From positions 1-64,000 of the forward strand of contig NZ_JABGCH010000004.1 in NCBI RefSeq assembly GCF_019799945.1: a stretch of DNA of 64,000 nucleotides. The letters are read 5' to 3'. This DNA comes from Modestobacter marinus (GTDB lineage: Bacteria > Actinomycetota > Actinomycetes > Mycobacteriales > Geodermatophilaceae). This document shows, one piece after another, positions 17,297 through 24,651 of the stretch (its first letter is position 1; the number at the start of each line of letters is the position of its first letter). The notes under the pieces were generated by a model. The model was not told the DNA's origin. It worked only from the letters and a program-made list of their open reading frames with translations, and ran no database searches. Position numbers and translations under genes: made by a program.

Positions 17297-18499
17297 GTGG
17301 AACCCGCAGTGATCGCCCTGATCGTGGTCGCGTTGCTCGTGATCGTCGTCCTGGCGAAGAGCGTCACCATCGTCCCGCAGGCGCAGGCGAAGGTCGTCGA
17401 GCGGCTGGGCCGGTACAGCCGCACCCTCTCCCCGGGGCTGGCGCTGCTGGTGCCGTTCGTCGACCGGGTCCGGGCCACCATCGACCTGCGTGAGCAGGTC
17501 ATCTCGTTCCCGCCGCAGCCGGTGATCACCGCCGACAACCTCCAGGTCGGCATCGACACGGTCGTCTACTTCCAGGTCACCGACCCCCGGCTGGCGGTGT
17601 ACGGGATCGCCAACTACATCACCGGCATGGAGCAGCTGACCACCACGACGCTGCGCAACGTCGTCGGCGGGCTGAACCTCGAGGGCGCGTTGACCGGCCG
17701 CGACGGCATCAACTCGCAGCTGCGTGAGGTGCTCGACGGCACCACCGGGCCGTGGGGCCTGCGGGTGGCCCGGGTGGAGATCAAGGCGATCGACCCGCCG
17801 CCGTCCATCCAGGACTCGATGGAGAAGCAGATGCGCGCCGACCGCGACAAGCGCGCGGTCATCCTCACCGCCGAGGGCCAGCGGCAGTCGGCGATCACCA
17901 CCGCCGAGGGCCAGAAGGCGTCGCAGATCCTGGCGGCCGAGGGCCGCAAGCAGGCCGCGATCCTCGAGGCCGAGGCCGAACGGCAGAGCCGAATCCTGCG
18001 TGCCGAGGGTGAGCGGGCAGCGCTGTTCCTGCAGGCGCAGGGCCAGGCGAAGTCGATCGAGACGGTCTTCCAGGCGATCCACGACGGCAAGCCCGACCAG
18101 GGGCTGCTGGCCTACCAGTACCTGCAGACCCTGCCCAAGATCGCGCAGGGCGACGCGAACAAGATGTGGATCGTGCCCAGCGAGTTCAGCAAGGCGCTGG
18201 AGGGGCTGTCCCGGCTGGGTGCCGCGGAGGGCGAGAGCCGGTCGTGGCTGGACGTCGGCTCCGGCGACGGTGGCAACGGAGCAGCGCCGGCCCAGTCCCT
18301 GGACACCACCGGCTGGTTCGAGTCGCAGCTCCCGCCCGCCGCCGAGCAGCCCGAGGCGAAGATCGACCTGTCCAGCATCGGCGTGGAGCCGGGTCTCCCG
18401 TCGGCGCCGATGCCCACCCCGCCGTCGCTGTCCCAGGCGACCGAGGAGGTCCGCAGCACCCCGCCGCAGATCGAGCGGGGAGCCCCGGACCAGCCGTAG
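17297..18499 (+). CDS. SPFH/stomatin-family membrane protein (QmcA/paraslipin-like)
   Basis: 400 residues. An N-terminal membrane anchor (VIALIVVALLVIVVLA) leads into the SPFH domain (about 25-185: IVPQAQAKVVERLGRYSRTL, VDLREQVISFPPQPVITADN-like strands, DAIDPPPSIQDSM-like end), then a long Ala/Glu/Gln coiled coil with repeated AEGQ/AEGE units, and a Pro-rich, probably disordered tail. Such proteins assemble oligomeric platforms at membranes. It follows the NfeD partner by 99 bases on the same strand. Confidence 0.9.
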   Translation: MEPAVIALIVVALLVIVVLAKSVTIVPQAQAKVVERLGRYSRTLSPGLALLVPFVDRVRATIDLREQVISFPPQPVITADNLQVGIDTVVYFQVTDPRLAVYGIANYITGMEQLTTTTLRNVVGGLNLEGALTGRDGINSQLREVLDGTTGPWGLRVARVEIKAIDPPPSIQDSMEKQMRADRDKRAVILTAEGQRQSAITTAEGQKASQILAAEGRKQAAILEAEAERQSRILRAEGERAALFLQAQGQAKSIETVFQAIHDGKPDQGLLAYQYLQTLPKIAQGDANKMWIVPSEFSKALEGLSRLGAAEGESRSWLDVGSGDGGNGAAPAQSLDTTGWFESQLPPAAEQPEAKIDLSSIGVEPGLPSAPMPTPPSLSQATEEVRSTPPQIERGAPDQP

Positions 18500-18509
18500 C
18501 CGAGCGACG

Positions 18510-18531
18510 GCCGGCTCCCGCGGGAGCCGGC
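18510..18531. terminator. 22-bp perfect palindrome after the SPFH gene
   Basis: The run from 18510 to 18531 equals its own reverse complement (GCCGGCTCCCG and its complement). Placed 11 bases after the SPFH stop with no T-run, it fits the stem-only terminators of high-GC actinobacteria. Confidence 0.6.
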
Positions 18532-18542
18532 ACGTCGTCCGG

Positions 18543-18600
18543 CCTCGCTTCAGGGACCCACCCTGAGCTCGCGAAGGGTGGGGGAAGCGAGGTCCTTAAT
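18543..18600 (-). repeat. Stop-codon palindromic element, copy A
   Basis: On the minus strand the element begins at the sigma-factor stop (TAAGGACCTCGCTTCCCC) and ends GAAGCGAGG. Arms CCTCGCTTC/GAAGCGAGG and CCCACCCT/AGGGTGGG form a stem around a GAGCTCGC core. Similar sequences lie at the stop codons of four other genes in the window, so this is a repeat family that probably also terminates transcription of both convergent genes. Confidence 0.6.
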
Positions 18601-19624
18601 CCTTGAGCAGGCCCTCGCGGAGCTTGGCCAGCGTCTGGGACAGCAGCCGGGACACGTGCATCTGCGAGATGCCGATGTCCGCGGCGATCTGCGACTGAGT
18701 CATGTTGCCGAAGAACCGCAGGATGAGGATGCGGCGCTCGCGGGCCGGGATGGTGGCCAGCAGCGGCTGCAGCGACTCCCGGTACTCCACGCCCTCCAGC
18801 GCGGCGTCCTCCTCGCCCAGCGTCGCCGCCAGGGTGGGGGAGTCCTCCTCGCCGGACAGCCGCTCGTCCAGCGAGCTGCTGCGGTAGGCGTTGGCCACCG
18901 CGAGGCCCTCGAGTACCTCGGCGCGGGGGATGCCCAGGTGCTCGGCGAGCTCCGAGGGCGTCGGGGCGTGCCCGTTCTTCTGCGACAGCTCGCTGACCGC
19001 GGCGTTCAGCGACAGGTGCAGCTCCTGCAGTCGCCGGGGCACGCGCACCGACCAGCCCTGGTCGCGGAAGTGCCGCTTGATCTCCCCGGTGATGGTGGGC
19101 ACCGCGAAGGAGAGGAACTCCACGCCGCGGGTCGGGTCGAACCGGTCGATCGCGGCGATCAGGCCGAGCGTGCCGACTTGCAGCAGGTCGTCGAAGGGCT
19201 CCCCCCGGTTGCTGAACCGGCGGGCGAAGTGCCGGACCAGGGGCAGGTGCTCCTCGACCAGAATCTCGCGCAGCCGCTCGCGGCGCGGGTCGTCCTTCTC
19301 CAGCGTGGCCAGCTCGGCGAACAGCGGGGCCGTGCGCTCGGCGCGACTGCGGTTCTCCGAGACCGGCGGGGTGTCCACGCCGTCCGTGGTGGGCGCCGCC
19401 GCCGGCACCACCTCCGCAGGGTCCGTCGTCATCCCGGCGGTCTCCCCGCTGTGCTCGTCGGTGTCCTCGTCGGTGACGGCGTCGACCGCGCCGTCCGGTT
19501 CGCCGGGGTCCTCGGCGAGCGGGGTCTCGTCGTCCGCCGGCGGCCGGGGCCGTGCGGCGGGAGCCGGGCCGAGCACGTCGGTGTCGCCGCTGGCCGGCTG
19601 ATCAGTGGCAGCCGACCGGGTCAC
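18596..19624 (-). CDS. SigB/SigF-type general stress sigma factor
   Basis: 342 residues. Region 2 (LPLVRHFARRF, DDLLQVGTLGLIAAIDRFDP, EFLSFAVPTITGEIKRHFRDQGW), region 3 (LQELHLSLNAAVSELSQ) and region 4 (RILILRFFGNMTQSQIAADIGISQMHVSRLLSQ) are those of the SigB/F/G subfamily. The first 90 residues are an acidic Pro/Ala/Asp-rich extension longer than usual for the family. The GTG start overlaps the anti-sigma stop as GTGA and has no own ribosome site, so it is probably translated by coupling; an ATG at 19432 is the alternative. Paired with an RsbW kinase upstream, it should be released by a STAS antagonist under stress. Confidence 0.93.
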   Translation of the reverse strand: MTRSAATDQPASGDTDVLGPAPAARPRPPADDETPLAEDPGEPDGAVDAVTDEDTDEHSGETAGMTTDPAEVVPAAAPTTDGVDTPPVSENRSRAERTAPLFAELATLEKDDPRRERLREILVEEHLPLVRHFARRFSNRGEPFDDLLQVGTLGLIAAIDRFDPTRGVEFLSFAVPTITGEIKRHFRDQGWSVRVPRRLQELHLSLNAAVSELSQKNGHAPTPSELAEHLGIPRAEVLEGLAVANAYRSSSLDERLSGEEDSPTLAATLGEEDAALEGVEYRESLQPLLATIPARERRILILRFFGNMTQSQIAADIGISQMHVSRLLSQTLAKLREGLLKD

Positions 19625-20133
19625 CGTGCGACCGAGACGCCGTCGTGCCCGGAGTCCTCGGTCAGCACGTCGACGACGGCGGCGGAGGTCCAACGGCGCA
19701 GCTGCTTGACCAGGGCGATGCAGGCGACCGGGGAGGGGCTGCCGTCGCCTGCCGGGACCGTCGCCTGGCTGCTCGGCCCCGCCTCCACGGTGTCGACCAG
19801 GGTGTGCAGGACCGCCCACCCGAAGCCGTCCCGGGGCACGTCCACGTCCTGCTGGGTGGGCACCCAGGCATCGATCCGGAGGCCGTCGCGGCTGACCTCG
19901 TAGACGACCGTCAGCGGGCTGCCCGCGAGCGCGACCGCGGCGAGCGTGGCGCAGGCCTCGTCCACGGCCAGGCGCAGGTCCTCGACGGCGTCCAGGTCGA
20001 AGTCCATGCGCATCGCCAGGTCACCGGCCATCGCGCGGACGGCGGGCAGCTGCGTGCGGGAGGTGGGCACCCGCAGCTCCAGCCGTTCGGACCGCCGCTC
20101 ACCCGTGGGGCCGGCGCCCTTCGTGTCGACCAT
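19621..20133 (-). CDS. rsbW: RsbW-type anti-sigma factor kinase
   Basis: 170 residues of the GHKL histidine-kinase-like anti-sigma family. Landmarks: LRVPTSRTQLPAVRAMAGDL, then the N-box region DLRLAVDEACATLAAVAL, and the DGFGWAVLHTLVDTVE glycine region of the ATP lid. It should bind the sigma factor encoded immediately downstream and phosphorylate a STAS antagonist. ATG 20133 follows AAGGAG at rather long spacing; the open frame extends upstream but only with Arg-rich non-conserved sequence. Confidence 0.9.
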   Translation of the reverse strand: MVDTKGAGPTGERRSERLELRVPTSRTQLPAVRAMAGDLAMRMDFDLDAVEDLRLAVDEACATLAAVALAGSPLTVVYEVSRDGLRIDAWVPTQQDVDVPRDGFGWAVLHTLVDTVEAGPSSQATVPAGDGSPSPVACIALVKQLRRWTSAAVVDVLTEDSGHDGVSVAR

Positions 20134-20306
20134 GCGTCGTCTGCTCCTTCGTCGTCCCCCGCGCCCCCGGACGGGAGCGCGGCGTCTGTCAGCGCACCCG
20201 CCCGCGGCTCCGGCGCGGAGCGCGAGCGACGAACGGTCGCTCTCGTGGGCTGGTGCCCGGGACGGACCCGGCAACTCCCGACGGTAGACCGACCGAATGT
20301 CATTGG

Positions 20307-20331
20307 TGCCCGGTGGGTGGTCCGATCAAAC
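20307..20331 (-). promoter_or_regulatory. Possible SigB-type promoter upstream of rsbW-sigB
   Basis: On the minus strand GTTT at 20331-20328, sixteen bases, then GGGCA at 20311-20307. This is close to the GTTT-N14-16-GGGTA pattern of actinobacterial SigB/SigF promoters and lies upstream of the rsbW start at 20133, as expected for autoregulation. One base of the -10 core differs. Confidence 0.4.
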
Positions 20332-20399
20332 CCTGATGTCACCGGTAGGGGTGGGACCGACCACGTTGCGTTTGGCGCGGGCCGGGCGTGCCCATCTGA

Positions 20400-21413
20400 G
20401 TGCCCGTGAGACTGCGGCGCAGCGACGTGAACGCCCCGGGCTGGACGCGGCGTCGCGTCGGACGGGGCTGGGCCTACCGCGACGAGACCGGCGCGCTGAT
20501 CAGGGACGAGCGGCTGGACCGGATCCGCGCGCTCGCGATCCCGCCGGCCTGGAAGGACGTGTGGATCTGCCCCTGGTCGAACGGCCACATCCAGGCGCTG
20601 GGCACTGACGCGGCCGGCCGGCGGCAGTACCGCTACCACGATCAGTGGCGGATCAAGCGGGACGCCGCCAAGCACGAGCGGGTGCTGGAGATCTCCCACC
20701 AGCTGCCCGACGTCCGCGACGCCGTCCTCGACGCGCTGAACAGCCGCGGCCTGAACCGGGAGCGGGTGCTGGCCTGCGGCGTGCGGCTGCTGGACCTGGG
20801 TGCGTTCCGGGTGGGCAGCGAGCAGTACGCGGAGGACAACGGCACCTTCGGGCTGGCCACGCTGCGCCGGGAGCACGTCGAGGTGCGCGGTGAGCGGGTC
20901 TTCTTCCACTACACCGCCAAGGGCGGGATCGAGCGTGAGCTCGAGCTGATCGACAAGCCGACGGCGGTGGTGGTCCGGGAGCTGCTCAAGCGCCCCGCCG
21001 GCCTCGGGGAGGAGTTGCTGGGCTACCACCTGGAGGACGGCAGCTGGCACGACGTGACCAGCGACGAGATCAACGCCTACCTGAAGGAGATCAGCGGCGC
21101 GGAGATCACCGCAAAGGACTTCCGCACCTGGACGGCGACGGTGATGATGGCCGCCACGCTGGCCGAGGAGCCGCCCCCGCGCAGCAAGACGGGGCGGAAG
21201 AAGGTGGTGCGGCAGGCCTACGTGAAGGTCTCCGAGCAGCTGGGCAACACCCCGGCGGTGTGCAAGGCCAGCTACGTCGACCCGCGGGTCGTCGACCGGT
21301 ACGAGCAGGGCGAGACGATCGCCGACGCCCTGGCCGAGGCAGCCGAGGCGCCCGACGACCGGACCGCCCAGCGCACGCTCGAGGCCGGCGTCTGCAGCCT
21401 GCTCAGCGCCTGA
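20400..21413 (+). CDS. DNA topoisomerase IB (poxvirus/eukaryotic-like)
   Basis: 337 residues. Relaxes supercoils through a 3'-phosphotyrosine. N-terminal RLRRSDVNAPGWTRRRVGRGWAY, IPPAWKDVWICPWSNGHIQALG, YRYHDQWR and LDLGAFRVGSEQYAEDNGTFGLATL; the catalytic region has YTAKGG (Lys), LKEISGAEITAKDFRTWTATVM (Arg) and the nucleophile Tyr in KASYVDPRVVDRYEQG. The GTG at 20406 would give the more usual start MRLRRSD; GTG 20400 adds two residues. No strong ribosome site is visible for either. Scattered in bacteria and common in soil actinobacteria; cellular role unclear. Confidence 0.93.
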   Translation: MPVRLRRSDVNAPGWTRRRVGRGWAYRDETGALIRDERLDRIRALAIPPAWKDVWICPWSNGHIQALGTDAAGRRQYRYHDQWRIKRDAAKHERVLEISHQLPDVRDAVLDALNSRGLNRERVLACGVRLLDLGAFRVGSEQYAEDNGTFGLATLRREHVEVRGERVFFHYTAKGGIERELELIDKPTAVVVRELLKRPAGLGEELLGYHLEDGSWHDVTSDEINAYLKEISGAEITAKDFRTWTATVMMAATLAEEPPPRSKTGRKKVVRQAYVKVSEQLGNTPAVCKASYVDPRVVDRYEQGETIADALAEAAEAPDDRTAQRTLEAGVCSLLSA

Positions 21414-21459
21414 ACGACGACGGCGCCCCGCTCCGGGAGGAGCGGGGCGCCGTCGTCGT
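21414..21459. terminator. 21-bp perfect stem-loop between convergent genes
   Basis: Arms 21414-21434 and 21439-21459 are fully complementary with a 4-base loop (GGGA). The stem starts at the base after the topoisomerase stop and lies before the end of the convergent STAS gene, so it can terminate both. There is no T-tract on either side. Confidence 0.85.
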
Positions 21460-21493
21460 GCGTGGCACCGCTGCACGGGGCAGCTGGGTCCTC

Positions 21494-21880
21494 TTACCGG
21501 TCGGCGATCGTGAACAGGTCGATCAGGCCGGTGACCTCCAGCGGACGCGTCACGGCGCGGGTGTTGGCCACCAGCCGCAGCGCGACGTCGCGGGAGCGCG
21601 CCGACTTCTGGGTCTCCACGAGCACGGCCAGGCCGGCCGAGCCGAGGAACTGGACGCCGCACAGGTCGATGACCAGGGCCTTGGGCTGCTGCTCGAGCTG
21701 CGTGTCCAAGGAGGCGCGCAGGACGGGGGCGGTGAAGGTGTCGACCTCGCCCACGACCGTCACGGTGACCGTGCCGTCGCCGTCAGTGGACGTCGACAGC
21801 GTGATCACGTCGTCGAAGGGCGCTTCGTTCGAGTCAGCCGCGGTCGACACGCCTTCGGCGGGTGAGTCGGATGAGGTCAC
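21494..21880 (-). CDS. STAS-domain anti-sigma factor antagonist (RsbV/SpoIIAA-like)
   Basis: 128 residues. The STAS core starts at about 35 (TVTVTVVGEVDTFTAPVLRASL) and contains LVIDLCGVQFLGSAGLAVLVE; the Ser of GSAG is at the position phosphorylated in SpoIIAA-type proteins, whose usual motif is DSSG. The first 30 residues are acidic and not conserved. Such proteins bind anti-sigma kinases such as the RsbW encoded 1.4 kb away; a pairing with that protein is likely but not proven. GTG start; GAGAGGAG lies upstream at long spacing. Confidence 0.85.
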   Translation of the reverse strand: MTSSDSPAEGVSTAADSNEAPFDDVITLSTSTDGDGTVTVTVVGEVDTFTAPVLRASLDTQLEQQPKALVIDLCGVQFLGSAGLAVLVETQKSARSRDVALRLVANTRAVTRPLEVTGLIDLFTIADR

Positions 21881-22132
21881 GGACTGCAGCTCCTCTCAGC
21901 GGCGGTGCACGTCGGGCACGCGTTCGCCCGGACAGAGTACGTCGGCGCACCGTCCGGTCCCCACGCGGCCCGGGACACCGCGGGGTGTTCCGGACACGCC
22001 TGACCCCGGGGGATCCGGGCAGGCGACGGCTGGCTGCTCAACCGTGGCGCCCAACCTAGTCCCGCGCTGTTCACGGCACCAACCGGGCCGCCGGGGCCGC
22101 CCCTCGGGAGGGGGACCGGCCCGCGGCACCGC

Positions 22133-22675
22133 TCAGGTGTTCTCGATGACGTGGACGGCGCTCTCCTCCGGCCCCTCGCCGGCCACCGGGGCGTCGGCGA
22201 AGGCCTCGACGTCGTCACCGGTGCGGTTGGTGCCCGAGTCGCTGAGGAGGTCGGTGTCCTGGTCCTGGCCCAGCTGGGCGAAGGCGCGGTCCGGGTCCTC
22301 CGCCGGGCGGACGTCCGGGGCGTCGTCGGGCAGCTCGCGCGCCAGCCGGCCGGACAGCGACTCGCCCTCGGCCTGCTCGAACGCCGTCGTCCCGAAGTCG
22401 ACGGTCTGGTGGCTCTCCCGGTCGCCGGGCTCCGGGGCGAACTGCGGGTCCTCACTGGACTGCATCGTCGGGAAGTCGTCCTGGGACACGTCCGGGACGC
22501 CGTCGTCCTCGGGGAACACGTCGCGGGCGGTCTGGCCCTCGGCGCCCCCGGTGGACCCGGTGTCGGCGAAGGCGGCCTCGTCGACCCCGGTGAGGCCGCG
22601 CTCGTCGTCGGGGAACTCGGCGTCGTTGCGGGCCGAGTCGGCGGCCGCCTGCTCGTTCGGGTCCGGCTGGGTCAT
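22133..22675 (-). CDS. DUF5709-like acidic protein
   Basis: 180 residues, strongly acidic, probably largely disordered, with no signal peptide. The segment ESLSGRLARELPDDAPDV and following EDPDRA resemble the conserved (E)TLD-RLA-E-PD block of DUF5709 proteins, an actinobacterial family of unknown function. ATG 22675 has GGAGG at seven bases. It diverges from the DUF1360 gene. The 252 bases between its end and the STAS start (21881-22132) contain only small hairpins such as ACACC-GCGG-GGTGT. Confidence 0.68.
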   Translation of the reverse strand: MTQPDPNEQAAADSARNDAEFPDDERGLTGVDEAAFADTGSTGGAEGQTARDVFPEDDGVPDVSQDDFPTMQSSEDPQFAPEPGDRESHQTVDFGTTAFEQAEGESLSGRLARELPDDAPDVRPAEDPDRAFAQLGQDQDTDLLSDSGTNRTGDDVEAFADAPVAGEGPEESAVHVIENT

Positions 22676-22843
22676 CGGGTTGCCTCCGTTCTGCGTGCGT
22701 CCGGTGCGCGCACGCTCGTCCGTCCGGTGGACGGGGGAGCCGGTCGGGTAACCGGCGTCGTGATCACGCCCTACCCGGGTGGCCCGGGGCCATGCGCGGC
22801 GCCGGTCGGCATGGACCCCGGCGACGGCGGGTAGCGGGGGGAC

Positions 22844-23410
22844 ATGGCCATCCCGAACGAGCTCCCGCGCATCGGCGCACCCGTGCGCCGCTGGGCCCGC
22901 ACCCAGAAGCAGGAGTACACGCAGGGGGAGCCGCGGCCGCTGGGCGCGGACCTGGGGGCGATGGGCGTCTACGTCGGCCTGGTCGGCGCCGCCGCTGCGG
23001 CGATCCGCGTCTCGGGCCGGGAGTTGCCCACCCGCATCCCGCTCGGCGACGTCGCGCTGCTGACCATCGCCACGTTCCGGCTGGCCCGCCGGATCGCCAA
23101 GGACCCGGTGACCGCACCGGTCCGGGCGCCGTTCACCAGCTATCAGGGCACGTCCGGCGAGGCGGAGGTCGCCGAGGAGGTGCGCGAGCACGGCGGCGTC
23201 AAGCACGCGATCGGGGAGCTGCTCACCTGCCCCTTCTGCCTGGCGCAGTGGGTGGGCACCGGCTTCGTCCTCGGCTACGTCACCGCGCCGCGGGCCACCC
23301 GGCTGGCGGCGCTGACGATGACGATGGTGGCGGGCTCGGACGTGCTGCAGTTCGTCTACGACGCCATCCAGAACGGCGCGCTCGACCCCGACCGCGGCGC
23401 CGACAGCTGA
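22844..23410 (+). CDS. DUF1360 membrane protein
   Basis: 188 residues with two to three hydrophobic segments (GVYVGLVGAAAAAIRVSG, ALLTIATFRLARRIAKD, LAALTMTMVAGSDVLQFVYDAI). The family signature is GELLTCPFCLAQWVGTGFVLGY with its conserved CPFC pair and W, plus the preceding VTAPVRAPF. The family is known mostly as sporulation-associated YjcA-like membrane proteins in Bacillus; its role in actinobacteria is undefined. It stands alone upstream of ku. Confidence 0.85.
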   Translation: MAIPNELPRIGAPVRRWARTQKQEYTQGEPRPLGADLGAMGVYVGLVGAAAAAIRVSGRELPTRIPLGDVALLTIATFRLARRIAKDPVTAPVRAPFTSYQGTSGEAEVAEEVREHGGVKHAIGELLTCPFCLAQWVGTGFVLGYVTAPRATRLAALTMTMVAGSDVLQFVYDAIQNGALDPDRGADS

Positions 23411-23512
23411 TCCGGCCCGCCGTCGGGTCACCCGTCCGGGTGGCGGACCGCAGGTGGCGGCCGCCGTCGGCCTGCCGGGGAGGTGCTCCCGGCCCTATCC
23501 TGTGATCTTGGG

Positions 23513-23529
23513 GCGACGCCGGGCGTCGC
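23513..23529. promoter_or_regulatory. Palindrome and -10-like box upstream of ku
   Basis: GCGACGCC and GGCGTCGC (23513-23520, 23522-23529) are inverted around one base, in the leader between a TATCCT -10-like box (23496-23501) and the AGGAGG ribosome site of ku. It may be an operator or a leader hairpin. Confidence 0.35.
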
Positions 23530-23550
23530 GGTCCGGGAACAGGAGGCGGC

Positions 23551-24639
23551 GTGCGGTCGATCTGGAAGGGCGCGGTCTCCTTCGGCCTGGTCAGCATCGG
23601 CGTGAAGCTGTACTCGGCGACCGAGGACCACGACATCCGCTTCCACCAGGTCCACGCGACCGACGGCGGCCGGGTGAAGTACAAGCGGGTGTGCTCGGTC
23701 GACGGCGAGGAGGTCGAGTACGGCGACATCGCCAAGGGCTTCGAGCTGCCCGACGGCCAGCTCGTCGTGCTGACCGACGAGGACTTCGAGGACCTGCCGC
23801 TCCCCACCACGCACGAGATCGAGGTGCTGCAGTTCGTCGACCAGGAGCAGATCGACCCGATCCACTTCGAGAAGACCTACTACCTGGAGCCCGACGGTGT
23901 CGCGGCCCGCCCCTACGTGCTGCTGCGCACCGCGCTGGAGAATGCCGGCCAGGTCGCGATCACGAAGATCGCCATCCGCCAGCGGGAGTCGCTGGCCGCG
24001 CTGCGGGTGCGGGACGGGGTCCTGGTGCTGCACACCATGCGCTGGCCCGACGAGATCCGCCGTCCCGACTTCGGCTTCCTCGACGAGGACGTGCCGGTGC
24101 GGCCGCAGGAGCTCGCGATGGCCGAGTCCCTGATCGCGACCATGGCCGGCGACTTCGATCCGGGCCAGTTCACCGACGACTACCGCGAGGCGATGCAGGC
24201 GCTGCTGGAGGCCAAGCAGTCCGGCGGTGAGGTGCAGCAGGCGCCCGAGACCGCCGACACCGGTGGCGGCGCGGTGGTGGACCTGATGAGCGCCCTCCGC
24301 CGCAGCGTCGAGCGGGCCGGGGGCGCGGCCCCCGCGGCTGGGGACGACGACGCCGACGCCGACGAGCCGGCCCCGGCGCGGAAGGCGCCGGCCAAGCGGG
24401 CCGCCGCGAAGAAGGCCCCGGCGAAGGCCGCCGACGACGACGAGCCGGCCGCGAAGGCCCCGGCGAGGAAGGCCCCGGCCGCGAAGGCGCCGGCCAAGAA
24501 GGTGACCGCGAAGAAGGCCGCGTCGGAGAAGGCCGGGTCGGAGAAGGCCGGGTCGGACGAGGCCGGGTCGGACAAGGCCGGGGACGACGCCGAGGCCAAG
24601 CCGGCCAAGCGCGCCTCGCGGGCCCGCAAGACCGCCTGA
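23551..24639 (+). CDS. ku: Ku homologue, non-homologous end joining
   Basis: 362 residues. Residues 1-255 form the Ku core (RSIWKGAVSFGLVSIGVKLYSAT, FHQVHATDGGRVKYKRVCSVDGEEV, FEKTYYLEPDG, VLVLHTMRWPDEIR), a homodimeric ring that loads on DNA ends and recruits LigD. About 270-362 is a Lys/Ala/Pro-rich tail with repeated PAKKA and KAGS(D/E) units, of the kind that mediates DNA binding and threading in actinobacterial Ku. AGGAGG precedes the GTG start. The gene is followed directly by the two halves of LigD. Confidence 0.95.
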   Translation: MRSIWKGAVSFGLVSIGVKLYSATEDHDIRFHQVHATDGGRVKYKRVCSVDGEEVEYGDIAKGFELPDGQLVVLTDEDFEDLPLPTTHEIEVLQFVDQEQIDPIHFEKTYYLEPDGVAARPYVLLRTALENAGQVAITKIAIRQRESLAALRVRDGVLVLHTMRWPDEIRRPDFGFLDEDVPVRPQELAMAESLIATMAGDFDPGQFTDDYREAMQALLEAKQSGGEVQQAPETADTGGGAVVDLMSALRRSVERAGGAAPAAGDDDADADEPAPARKAPAKRAAAKKAPAKAADDDEPAAKAPARKAPAAKAPAKKVTAKKAASEKAGSEKAGSDEAGSDKAGDDAEAKPAKRASRARKTA

Positions 24640-24651
24640 CCCGGGCTGCGC

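Noticed and set aside
24360-24620. Repeats suggestive of a CRISPR-like or tandem array
   Set aside because: They are coding repeats of the Lys/Ala-rich tail of Ku, variable in length and without conserved spacers.
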